Below, one piece after another: positions 38,501 through 48,019 of a stretch of 64,000 bases of DNA. Below the pieces are notes generated by a model. The model was not told the DNA's origin. It made no database searches and saw only the letters and a program-made list of their open reading frames with translations. Numbering within the stretch: the first letter of the stretch is position 1; each line of letters begins with the position of its first letter. This stretch comes from Sphingobium yanoikuyae (GTDB lineage Bacteria > Pseudomonadota > Alphaproteobacteria > Sphingomonadales > Sphingomonadaceae). The stretch covers positions 3,435,001-3,499,000 of the forward strand of contig NZ_CP139979.1 in assembly GCF_034424525.1 (NCBI RefSeq), in the 5' to 3' direction. The position numbers were made by a program, and so were the translations under genes.

Positions 38501-39648
38501 GAATTCATATGTGCCGCAGCCTGATCGATCGCGGCCATGAACTGCTGCTGCAACCGGGTCGGGCGCCAGTCGGCCCGCGTCGTGAGGCCGATGGTCCGGC
38601 TGATCGCACCGGGTGCCGGGCCGATATCGATCAGCAGCCCCGCCTCCAGCTCCAGCGCCAGCTGATCGTGCGACAGCAAGGTCAGATACTCGCCGCCGAC
38701 CAGCAATTGCCGGATCGTCATCACCGATCCGCATTCGATCGGCACCGCCGGCAGATCCCCGCCGAGCGCCGCAAACATCGCCTGCCACAATTGCCGCAGC
38801 GGCGTTCCCTCCGGCGGCAATATCCAGGGATAGCAGCGCAGCGCATCGGCGTCCCAGCCCGCCGCCAGCGCATGGCCGCGCCGCGCCAGGATGGTCGGCT
38901 GATCCTCGAACAAGGGCCGTTGCGCCAGGTCCAGCGCCATGGCGGGATCGCGCAGCGCACCGACCATCATGTCGATTTCGCCATCGCGCAGCGGGCCGAC
39001 CAGTTCGGCATGCGATCCTTCATGCACGCTGATGTCGACCTGCGGAAAATCGGTGCGGAACCGGGCGATCGCATCGGGGATCAGGCGCGCGCGCGACAGC
39101 GGCATCGCGCCGACCAGGATGCGCCCGCCCTCCTGCCCGCGCAGGTCGGCCAGATCCTCCAGCCCCTGCCGCAATTCCGCCAGCGCCAGCCGCAGCCGCT
39201 GCGCCAACACCGTCCCGGCCCTGGTCAGCATCACGCCACGCCCGCGCCGGTCGACCAGCCTTTGCCCCAGCGCCAGCCCCAGATCGCCGACCGCGCGATG
39301 CAGCGAGGGTTCGGCCACGCCGGTCGCCACCGCCGCCGCCGCATAGCTGCCGCCGCGCGCCAGCGCGACGAAGGCGCGCACCTGCGCCGCCGTCACCCGG
39401 TTGCTGCCGATCAGCCGCAGCGCCGCATCAATCCGGGGCTTCAGCCGTTCCGCCGGTTCCAGCGCGACCATGCCGCCGGGCTGACGCGCGAACAGCGACA
39501 GGCCCAGTTGCGCCTCCAGCTTGGCGATCCCCTGGGTCACCGCCGGCTGGGTCAGATTGACCGCGCGCGCCGCCAGGCTGACGCTGCCAAGCTCCACCAC
39601 GGCCGCCATCGCGGCGAGATGACGGATATTGAACTGGTCGGGGTTCAT
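38497..39648 (-). CDS. ligR: LysR-type regulator of protocatechuate 4,5-cleavage genes with tandem HTH domains
   Basis: This 383-residue LysR-type regulator is about 80 residues longer than usual because it carries two winged-helix domains in tandem. The first is at about 8-66 ([22 protein letters not shown]). The second, divergent one is at about 86-150 ([22 protein letters not shown]). A normal effector-binding domain from about 175 follows. It sits between the two lig units, and matching operator-like dyads flank both ends of the gene. In SYK-6, LigR activates lig operons with protocatechuate or gallate; assignment here rests on position. The start is taken as the ATG at 39648; a GTG at 39657 is possible. 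Neither has a strong ribosome site. Confidence 0.82.
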   Translation of the reverse strand: MNPDQFNIRHLAAMAAVVELGSVSLAARAVNLTQPAVTQGIAKLEAQLGLSLFARQPGGMVALEPAERLKPRIDAALRLIGSNRVTAAQVRAFVALARGGSYAAAAVATGVAEPSLHRAVGDLGLALGQRLVDRRGRGVMLTRAGTVLAQRLRLALAELRQGLEDLADLRGQEGGRILVGAMPLSRARLIPDAIARFRTDFPQVDISVHEGSHAELVGPLRDGEIDMMVGALRDPAMALDLAQRPLFEDQPTILARRGHALAAGWDADALRCYPWILPPEGTPLRQLWQAMFAALGGDLPAVPIECGSVMTIRQLLVGGEYLTLLSHDQLALELEAGLLIDIGPAPGAISRTIGLTTRADWRPTRLQQQFMAAIDQAAAHMNS

Positions 39649-39660
39649 GTCCAACACTTA

Positions 39661-39674
39661 GCAAAAATTTATGC
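39661..39674 (+). promoter_or_regulatory. Candidate LigR operator between ligR and ligK
   Basis: GCAAAAATTTATGC is a near-perfect 14-bp dyad, 12 bases upstream of the ligR ATG and 78 bases upstream of the ligK ATG. It is followed by the small palindrome CTGGTTCCAG (39676-39685). A T-N11-A LysR box is included (TAGCAAAAATTTA, 39659-39671). The second copy lies at the other end of ligR. The position suits both ligK activation and ligR autoregulation. Confidence 0.62.
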
Positions 39675-39752
39675 ACTGGTTCCAGTTCGGATTTGAGCAT
39701 CGCGCTGCACCTGTCCACATCGCTGTCAACTTATGCGCTAGGAGAAGGCTTG

Positions 39753-40419
39753 ATGTCCGGCATTGTCGTCCAGAATATCGAACGGGCGGACCTCGCCGTC
39801 ATCGATGGCCTCGCCAAGGCGGGCGTCGCCACCGTCCACGAAGCCCAGGGCCGCAAGGGCCTGCTCGCCCCCTATATGCGCCCCATCTATCCGGGCGCCC
39901 GCATCGCCGGCAGCGCGGTGACGATCTCCACCCCGCCGGGCGACAACTGGATGGTCCATGTCGCGATCGAACAGCTGAAGGAAGGCGACATATTGCTGCT
40001 CGCCCCGACCAGCCCCTGCACCGACGGCTATTTCGGCGACCTGCTCGCCACCTCTGCCCAGGCACGCGGCTGCCGTGGCCTCATCATCGACGCGGGCGTC
40101 CGCGACGTGCGCGACCTCAAGCAGATGAACTTCCCGGTCTGGTCCAAGGCGGTCCATGCCCAGGGCACGATCAAGGGCACGCTGGGATCGGTCAATATCC
40201 CGGTCGTGTGCGCCAATGCGCTGGTCAATCCGGGCGACGTGATCATCGCCGACGATGATGGCGTGTGCATCGTGCCGCGCGCCGACGCCGCCGCCGTGCT
40301 GGAAAAGGCGCAGGCCCGCGAGGCCGCCGAGGAAGCCAAGCGCGTCCGCCTGGCCGCCGGGGAACTGGGCCTCGACATCTACAATATGCGCCCGCGCCTG
40401 CAGGAAATGGGCCTCAAAT

Positions 40420-40427
<8 letters not shown>
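39753..40427 (+). CDS. ligK: 4-carboxy-4-hydroxy-2-oxoadipate aldolase
   Basis: This 224-residue class II (metal-dependent) aldolase of the RraA-like fold splits 4-carboxy-4-hydroxy-2-oxoadipate into pyruvate and oxaloacetate, the last step of the pathway. Typical segments are [53 protein letters not shown] and the metal/substrate motif [12 protein letters not shown]. The start is the ATG at 39753 (MSGIVVQNI) with GGAGAAGG upstream; the longer frame from 39693 runs through the promoter region. It is the first gene of the rightward lig unit and overlaps the next start by 8 bases. Confidence 0.93.
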
Positions 40428-42368
<1,941 letters not shown>

Positions 42369-42395
42369 GGCCACAGCCGGTTTCCAATCAGCACA

Positions 42396-42419
42396 CGGCC
42401 GCTCCGTCTGGGGCGGCCG
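42396..42419 (+). terminator. Hairpin after ligI
   Basis: CGGCCGCTCC (42396-42405) pairs with GGGGCGGCCG (42410-42419) around a GTCT loop, with one G-T pair. GTTGCATTT follows, a weak T-rich tail. It probably ends the ligKUI transcript. Confidence 0.55.
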
Positions 42420-42420
42420 G

Positions 42421-42454
42421 TTGCATTTGCGCAACAGGCTTCTCGCAAATGCAA
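42421..42454. promoter_or_regulatory. 34-bp dyad and possible Fur site upstream of the siderophore receptor
   Basis: TTGCATTTGCG (42421-42431) and CGCAAATGCAA (42444-42454) are perfect 11-bp inverted repeats with a 12-base spacer, 71-104 bases upstream of the receptor ATG. Closer to the gene, AATTGCGAACGAATATCAAT (42463-42482) loosely resembles a Fur box. Iron control of the receptor is inferred. Part of the dyad could also add to the ligI terminator. Confidence 0.45.
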
Positions 42455-42524
42455 GTCAACAGAATTGCGAACGAATATCAATATCGCTATGGGCGCCCCA
42501 TAAACGAGTCACGGGGGATCCCAT

Positions 42525-44594
42525 ATGAAGAAGTTCATCGCATTGAGCGGCGCGGCCCTGATCGCGCTGTGCCATGGCACTGCCTGGTCGGCAGAGGCGG
42601 CCGCTGCGGACGCCCCCCGCACTGACGAAGACAGCATCGTCGTCACCGCCGCGACCACCGGGTCCAAGACCGATACGGCGCTGGTCGAACTGCCCCAGCC
42701 GATCAAGGTCATCACGTCCGAACAATATCTGTCGCAGGGCGCGATCAGCATCAGCGACACGGTGAAATATGCCGCCGGCGTGCTGGCCAACCCCTATGGC
42801 CGCGATACCCGCGTCGATGGCTTCAACGTCCGTGGCCTGGACGCGCTGCAGTTCCGCGACGGCATGCGCGACATCTTCAGCTATTATGCGTCGATTACGT
42901 CCGACCCCTATAATTTCTCGCGCGTGGAAATCCTGCGCGGCCCGGCATCGGTGCTGTTCGGCCAGGGGTCGATCGGCGGCCTGGTCAACCTGGTCAGCAA
43001 GACGCCCGATTTCACCACGCGCGGCGAACTCAACCTCGTCTATGGCAGCTATGACCGCAAGGAGGCGATGGGCGACGTCAATGTCGCGCTGGCCGACAAT
43101 CTGGCAGTGCGCTTCGTCGGCCGCGTCCGCGACGCCGACACCTATGTCGACCATGTCCCCGACGACCGCGTGATGTTCGCGCCCTCGATCCGCTGGCAGC
43201 CGACGCCGGATACCGACATCGTGCTGACCGGCCTGTATCAGGAGGATGATACCGGCTCGACGTCGCAGTTCCTGCCGATCGTCGGCACCTTCATGCCCAA
43301 CAATGTCGCGGGCGAGCAGCTCGATCGCTACACCTTCGTCGGCAAGGCCGGCTGGGATCGCTATGATGGCCGGTCGCTGCAGGGTGGCGGCTCGATCACC
43401 CACCGCTTCTCCGACAATGTGAAGCTGAGCCTCAAGGCGCGCTATATCGACAGCGACCTCGAATATAACACCCATTATGCCGACAGCTATACCAACCCGC
43501 AGGATCCCTTCTCGGTCTATGGCACCGACGGGCGCACCATCGCGCTGACAGCCGACGCCAGCGACGCGCGGATGAACGTCTTTTCGACCGACAACAACGT
43601 CCAGTTCAATTTCAACACCGGCGCCAATATCGAGCACAAGCTGCTGGTAGGCATCGACTATAGCTGGAACAAGGTGTCCAAGCGTTATGCCGGCGGCTAT
43701 GAACTGGTCGACCTTTACGACATCGATTATGATGCGCTGGCGACCTATGATCCGACTGGCCCCTTCACCAGCGACAGCCAGAAGCAGTTGGGCGTCTATG
43801 TCCAGGACCAGATCCGCTTCTATGACCGGGTATCGGTCGTGCTGGGCGCCCGCCGCGATCGCGTGACCGGCTCTTCGGGCCAGAAGGACAACGCCACCAC
43901 CTTCCGCGCCGGCATCATCGGCGAAATCGGTGCCGGCATCTCGCCCTTCTTCAGCTACACCGAAAGCTTCCTGCCGGTCGCCGGCCGGATCGACAATGGC
44001 GATGGCAGCTATGGCGATGCCTACAAGCCGCAGACCGGCACCCAATATGAAGCCGGCGTGAAGTGGCAGCCCGCCCCCAGCACCCTGGTCACCGCCACCG
44101 TGTTCAAGATCAAGGAGCGCAACCGCGTCCTCTATCTCGCAGCTGGCGGCACCGAACAGTCGGGCGTGCTCAACACCAAGGGCTTCGAGATCGAGGCGAG
44201 CCACACCCTGCCCGGCAATTTCGAACTGCTGGCCAATTATGGCTATTCGAAGCTGAAGTCGGAAACCAACACCAGCCTCGACTATATGCCACGCCACACC
44301 GCGTCGCTCTGGTCCACCAAGACCTTCGGCCTGGCCGACGAGGCGCAGCTGCGCCTGGGCGGCGGCGTTGTCTATAGCGGCAAGAGCGTGTCGACCAGCG
44401 CGATCTGGTCGATCGTCACGCCGTCGCGCACCACCGTCGATGCGCTGGCGGAAATCACCTGGCAGGACTGGCGCTTCGCGCTCAATGCGACCAACCTGCT
44501 CAACAAGAAATTCTACGCGTCCTGTCTGGCGCGTGGCGACTGCTTCATGGGCGCGCCGCGCAACGTCATGGGCACGGTCGGCTTCCGTTTCTGA
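42525..44594 (+). CDS. TonB-dependent siderophore-type receptor
   Basis: This 689-residue outer membrane receptor has a signal peptide (MKKFIALSGAALIALCHGTAWS/AEA) and a TonB-box region DSIVVTAATTGSKTDTALVELPQPIKVIT. The plug contains GRDTRVDGFNVRGLDALQFRDG and VEILRGPASVLFGQGSIGGLVNLVSKTP, the form typical of ferric-siderophore receptors. The barrel ends GTVGFRF. Two cysteines near the C-terminus (SCLARGDCF) form the usual extracellular-loop pair. It is followed 11 bases later by a DUF4198 gene, a common pairing. The substrate is probably an iron-siderophore or another metal chelate. Confidence 0.9.
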   Translation: MKKFIALSGAALIALCHGTAWSAEAAAADAPRTDEDSIVVTAATTGSKTDTALVELPQPIKVITSEQYLSQGAISISDTVKYAAGVLANPYGRDTRVDGFNVRGLDALQFRDGMRDIFSYYASITSDPYNFSRVEILRGPASVLFGQGSIGGLVNLVSKTPDFTTRGELNLVYGSYDRKEAMGDVNVALADNLAVRFVGRVRDADTYVDHVPDDRVMFAPSIRWQPTPDTDIVLTGLYQEDDTGSTSQFLPIVGTFMPNNVAGEQLDRYTFVGKAGWDRYDGRSLQGGGSITHRFSDNVKLSLKARYIDSDLEYNTHYADSYTNPQDPFSVYGTDGRTIALTADASDARMNVFSTDNNVQFNFNTGANIEHKLLVGIDYSWNKVSKRYAGGYELVDLYDIDYDALATYDPTGPFTSDSQKQLGVYVQDQIRFYDRVSVVLGARRDRVTGSSGQKDNATTFRAGIIGEIGAGISPFFSYTESFLPVAGRIDNGDGSYGDAYKPQTGTQYEAGVKWQPAPSTLVTATVFKIKERNRVLYLAAGGTEQSGVLNTKGFEIEASHTLPGNFELLANYGYSKLKSETNTSLDYMPRHTASLWSTKTFGLADEAQLRLGGGVVYSGKSVSTSAIWSIVTPSRTTVDALAEITWQDWRFALNATNLLNKKFYASCLARGDCFMGAPRNVMGTVGFRF

Positions 44595-44605
44595 GGAGAG
44601 AGACT

Positions 44606-45238
44606 ATGCTGAAATGGACTAGTGCGCTGCTGGCGATCGCCTGCCTGCCCGCAATGGCGCAGGCGCATGAAGTGTGGGTCGAACGGGACGGCGCCGGCCC
44701 GGCGCGCATCTATCTGGGCGAACCGGGCGATCCGCTGCCCGAGGGTGGCGATCCCGAGTTCGAGAAGCTCAAGGCGCCCAAGCTGGTGCCCGCCTCCCCC
44801 GCCGCGCAGGTGCGCAAGGCCGGCTATATCGAAGTCGCCGTGCCTGCCGGCGACGTGCGCGTGATCGACGACAGCGTGTTCGATCCCTGGGGCGAGGAAG
44901 GCAAGAAGGAAGGCGTGATCTATTATGCGCGCGCCGGCCGCAGCGAGGCCAAGGCCGGGATGCCGCTGGAAATCGTGCCGACCGCTGCGGGCGCCAACAG
45001 CTTCACGCTGGTCCGCGACGGCAAGCCGCTGGCCGGGGTCAAGGTAACCGCGATCTCGCCCGACAAATGGTCGAAGGGCTTCGTCACCGACGCCCAGGGC
45101 CGCGTGACCCTGCCGATCAGGGAAAAGGGCCGCTATATCCTGACCGCGACGCAGGAGGAAAAGGGCGACCTCAGCCTGCGCGGCGCCAAGGTGGCGACGC
45201 TCTACAACATCGCCACGCTGACCTTCGTCAATAACTGA
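44606..45238 (+). CDS. Periplasmic DUF4198 protein
   Basis: This 210-residue protein has a signal peptide ending MAQA, which leaves a mature N-terminus HEVWVERDG. A DUF4198 domain follows, with a C-terminal carboxypeptidase-regulatory-like beta-sandwich (LAGVKVTAISPDKWSKGFVTDAQGRVTLPI). The exposed N-terminal histidine is a possible metal ligand, as in periplasmic copper/nickel binding proteins. Members of this family often lie beside TonB-dependent receptors and are linked to metal (nickel or cobalt) uptake. GGAGAGAGA precedes the ATG. It is likely co-transcribed with the receptor. Confidence 0.82.
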   Translation: MLKWTSALLAIACLPAMAQAHEVWVERDGAGPARIYLGEPGDPLPEGGDPEFEKLKAPKLVPASPAAQVRKAGYIEVAVPAGDVRVIDDSVFDPWGEEGKKEGVIYYARAGRSEAKAGMPLEIVPTAAGANSFTLVRDGKPLAGVKVTAISPDKWSKGFVTDAQGRVTLPIREKGRYILTATQEEKGDLSLRGAKVATLYNIATLTFVNN

Positions 45239-45245
45239 CACTGGA

Positions 45246-45272
45246 GCGGCGCGGGCCATCGACCCGCGCCGC
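45246..45272. terminator. Convergent hairpin with perfect 10-bp arms
   Basis: GCGGCGCGGG (45246-45255) pairs with CCCGCGCCGC (45263-45272) across a 7-base loop. It lies between the ends of the DUF4198 gene and the P450 gene, 8 and 4 bases from the two stops. It is likely bidirectional; no T-tract is seen. Confidence 0.65.
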
Positions 45273-45276
45273 CGCC

Positions 45277-46857
45277 TCATGCGGCGAGCGCCGCCAGATC
45301 CGCGTCCAGCGCGTCGAGCGCCGCATCGGTGAACTGCGACGGGGCAAAGGGCTGGATCGCGCGGAGCGTCATGCCCCTTGCCATCGCAATGCGCTGGTCA
45401 TCCGCCACGCCGGGAAAATAGCGATCGAGCAGGCTGCGCGTCTGCGGATCGGCCAGCAGCACGCCGATCTTCGTGTGCGTGGTCGACAGCATTTCGTCCT
45501 GTGGTTCCACCTGCGCTTGCGGCGTCTGCCCTGCAACGGGGAAAGCGCCCGCCTCACCCCGATCGGCCAATGCGGTGGTCGATGGCGTCAGTATCAGGTG
45601 CAGGTCGGCCAGCCCGCGAATGATGAAGCTCGGCTCGAAATGCAGGTCGCGGGCACCGGGCGGGCCATGGCGGGTCGGGTCGAGTTCGATCGCGCTGCTA
45701 TGCTCCAGAAACTTCTCCAGGATGATCCGCACCTCGACACGGGCGAGCGGCGCGCCGGCGCAGACATGCTTGCCCCGGCCGAAGGCGACATGCTCGCGGA
45801 TGCGGGGGCGATCCAGTTGCAACTCTGCCGGCGCGTCCCAGCGCGCAGGATCGCGATTGGCCGCCGCCAGTGCCAGCAATATGCAGGTACCCGCCGGCAC
45901 CAGCCGATCGCCGATCCGGGTATCGCGCCGCGCGACCCGCGCCGTCTGCTTGCTCGATCCCTCGATCCGCAGCACTTCCTCGATCAAGGCCGGGATCAGC
46001 GCCGGGTCGGCGCGCAATTGGTCCTGTAGCCCCGGCTGATCGACAATATGGCGCATGGCGTTGCCCAGCAGCTTGGCGCTGGTGTCCTGCCCGGCGCCGA
46101 ACAGGAAGGTGGCGAGATTGACGATCTCCGCCACGCTGGGCGTGGTCCCGTCGGCATATTTGGCCAGCGCCAGCTCGGTCAATATATCCTCGCGCGGATG
46201 ACGCCGCCGATCCTCGACATAGGCGGCGAAATAGGAACCCATGACGATCAGCGGATGCCCCTCCCCCGCATAGTCATTGTCCGCCGCGTCCAGGCTGCCG
46301 GGCGGCGGCGCCGCATCGATCACATCCATGAAGCGCTGGCGATCCTCCGCCGGCACGCCCAGCAGATCGGCGATCACCAACGTGACGAAGGGCGTGGCGA
46401 TGTCCCGGATCAGTTCGGTCCGCCCCCGCGCCACCGCCTGGCGCACCAGATGGTCCGAATAGTCCGATATGAAGCGCTCGTTCGCCTTGAGGCGGGACGG
46501 GGTGAACAGCCGGTTGACCAGCCCGCGCAGCATTGTGTGGGGCATGTCGTCCAGCCCGACCAGCATCGTGCCGCCGGGAAAATCGGGCCGATGCGCTTCA
46601 AGCTGCGCGCTGATGTCGCTGCCTTGCGGGTCAAAGGGCAAGGGCGCCGCGGCCCCCTGCAGCGCGTTGACGGCGGAAAAATCCTGGGCATTGGCGAGGA
46701 CTTCGAGCGTTTCGTCAAAGCCCGTGACGATCAGATAGTCCCGTCCCGGCGGCTGATAGACCGGGCCATGTGCCCGGACCGCCTCGAAAAAGGCATAGGG
46801 ATCCTGCAATATGCCGCGATCGGTAAAATAATCGCGCGCCTCCAGTGCCACCATCAT
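45277..46857 (-). CDS. Cytochrome P450 with extra C-terminal domain
   Basis: This 526-residue soluble bacterial P450 has the I-helix motif FGAGQDTSAKL near residue 255, an ExxR motif (EEVLR) near 300 and the heme loop FGRGKHVCAGAPLA with ligand C366. The P450 fold ends near residue 425 (LADLHLILTPS). About 100 more residues follow: a Pro/Gln-rich linker and a compact helical segment from about 460 (TKIGVLLADPQTRSLL ... ARGMTLRAIQPFAPSQFT), unusual for this class, which normally has about 400 residues. The start has GGGAGAGAG directly upstream; tandem ATGs make it ambiguous by one codon. It lies after the valine genes but has its own upstream dyad. The substrate is unknown. Confidence 0.88.
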   Translation of the reverse strand: MMVALEARDYFTDRGILQDPYAFFEAVRAHGPVYQPPGRDYLIVTGFDETLEVLANAQDFSAVNALQGAAAPLPFDPQGSDISAQLEAHRPDFPGGTMLVGLDDMPHTMLRGLVNRLFTPSRLKANERFISDYSDHLVRQAVARGRTELIRDIATPFVTLVIADLLGVPAEDRQRFMDVIDAAPPPGSLDAADNDYAGEGHPLIVMGSYFAAYVEDRRRHPREDILTELALAKYADGTTPSVAEIVNLATFLFGAGQDTSAKLLGNAMRHIVDQPGLQDQLRADPALIPALIEEVLRIEGSSKQTARVARRDTRIGDRLVPAGTCILLALAAANRDPARWDAPAELQLDRPRIREHVAFGRGKHVCAGAPLARVEVRIILEKFLEHSSAIELDPTRHGPPGARDLHFEPSFIIRGLADLHLILTPSTTALADRGEAGAFPVAGQTPQAQVEPQDEMLSTTHTKIGVLLADPQTRSLLDRYFPGVADDQRIAMARGMTLRAIQPFAPSQFTDAALDALDADLAALAA

Positions 46858-46896
46858 CTCTCTCCCATGCTGCCGTCACGCGCGCAGGAGCGATCG

Positions 46897-46937
46897 CGCA
46901 ACCACATATGATACACAGTAGATCATATGTGGTTGCG
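46897..46937. promoter_or_regulatory. 16-bp inverted repeat upstream of the P450 gene
   Basis: CGCAACCACATATGAT (46897-46912) and ATCATATGTGGTTGCG (46922-46937) are perfectly complementary with a 9-base spacer. The dyad is 40 bases upstream of the P450 start and 15 bases downstream of the mmsB stop. No T-tract follows on either strand. Size and symmetry suggest an operator for a dimeric regulator, probably encoded elsewhere. Confidence 0.6.
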
Positions 46938-46952
46938 GTCAAGTCAGGGATG

Positions 46953-47840
46953 TTAGGCCGCCGCGCCCTTGAGGAAGCGGATCATGGACGAGAAATCCTT
47001 GCCCCCGGCGCCGGCATTGACCAGCGCCTGATAGAGCGATTCCGCCGCCGCGCCCATCGGCACGCTGGCGTCGACGCCATGGGCGGCCTCCACCGCGAGT
47101 TTCAGATCCTTGAGCATCAGCGCATTGGCGAAACCGCCTTCATAGTCGCGGTCGGCCGGCGTTTCCGGACCGACGCCGGGTACCGGGCAATAGCTGGTCA
47201 TCGACCAGCTCTGCCCCGACGCCTTGGACGAGATGTCGAAGAAGGTCTGGAGATCGAGACCCAGCTTTTCGGCGAGGGCGAAGGCTTCGCAGGTGGCGAC
47301 CATGGTGGCGCCCAGCAGCATGTTGTTGACGATCTTCGCCGCCTGCCCCGCGCCCGCCGCGCCGGCATGGATCACCGCCTTGCCCATCGCCTGCAAGATC
47401 GGTTCGGCGCGGGCGAAGGCGGCATCCTCGCCGCCGACCATGAAGGTCAAGGTGCCGCCATTGGCCGCCGCGATGCCGCCCGACACCGGCGCATCGACCA
47501 TGGCGAGGCCATGCTCGGCCGCCTGTTCGATGACGGCGCGGGCCGATGCGACATCGATGGTCGAGCAATCGATCAGCAGCGTGTCCGGCCCGACCGCACC
47601 CAGCAATTGCTCGCCATAGACGGCGCGGACATGCTTGCCGGCGGGCAGCATGGTGACAACGATGTTGACAGCTTTAACGGCTTCCGCGGCGGACGCGGCG
47701 CGGGTGCAACCGGCCGCCTCGGCGCGGGCCAGCGCGGCTTCGGACAGGTCGAAGGCGGTGACGTCATGCCCCGCCTTCACCAGATTGGCGGCCATGCCGC
47801 CGCCCATATTGCCAAGGCCGATGAAGCCGATGCTGCTCAT
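46953..47840 (-). CDS. mmsB: 3-hydroxyisobutyrate dehydrogenase
   Basis: This 295-residue NAD-dependent enzyme oxidises 3-hydroxyisobutyrate to methylmalonate semialdehyde in valine degradation. The Rossmann motif is GFIGLGNMGGGMAANL (residues 5-20), the substrate-binding block is DAPVSGGIAAANGGTLTFMVGG, and the catalytic lysine is in GAAGAGQAAKIVNNMLL. Its substrate is the product of the CoA hydrolase encoded upstream, and its product feeds MmsA. AGGAGAGGA precedes the ATG. The gap to the upstream gene contains a very large hairpin. Confidence 0.93.
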   Translation of the reverse strand: MSSIGFIGLGNMGGGMAANLVKAGHDVTAFDLSEAALARAEAAGCTRAASAAEAVKAVNIVVTMLPAGKHVRAVYGEQLLGAVGPDTLLIDCSTIDVASARAVIEQAAEHGLAMVDAPVSGGIAAANGGTLTFMVGGEDAAFARAEPILQAMGKAVIHAGAAGAGQAAKIVNNMLLGATMVATCEAFALAEKLGLDLQTFFDISSKASGQSWSMTSYCPVPGVGPETPADRDYEGGFANALMLKDLKLAVEAAHGVDASVPMGAAAESLYQALVNAGAGGKDFSSMIRFLKGAAA

Positions 47841-47875
47841 GTCTGTCCTCTCCTATTATTCTATCAGAACCTGTC

Positions 47876-48010
47876 TGGAAAATGCGCGGAAGAGCGCATT
47901 TTCGATGCGGCACCAGCCCGCACCCCCACCCGACCGCCCAGACATGGTACCCTGATGGGTGGTCGGGTGGGGGTGCGGGCTGGTGCGGATGCGCCAACGG
48001 CGCATTTCCA
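47876..48010. repeat. Large composite hairpin between the CoA hydrolase gene and mmsB
   Basis: A perfect 26-bp inverted repeat lies at 47910-47935 and 47961-47986 with a 25-base spacer; the first arm begins GCACCAGCCCGC. It is flanked by two smaller hairpins, GAAAATGCGC/GCGCATTTTC (47878-47903) and ATGCGCC/GGCGCAT (47989-48005). The outer ends (TGGAAAATGCGC and GCGCATTTCCA) are also mutually inverted. The stem extends five more pairs into the spacer if one G-T pair is allowed. It fills most of a 179-base gap within the valine operon. Confidence 0.8.
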
Positions 48011-48019
48011 AATACATTC

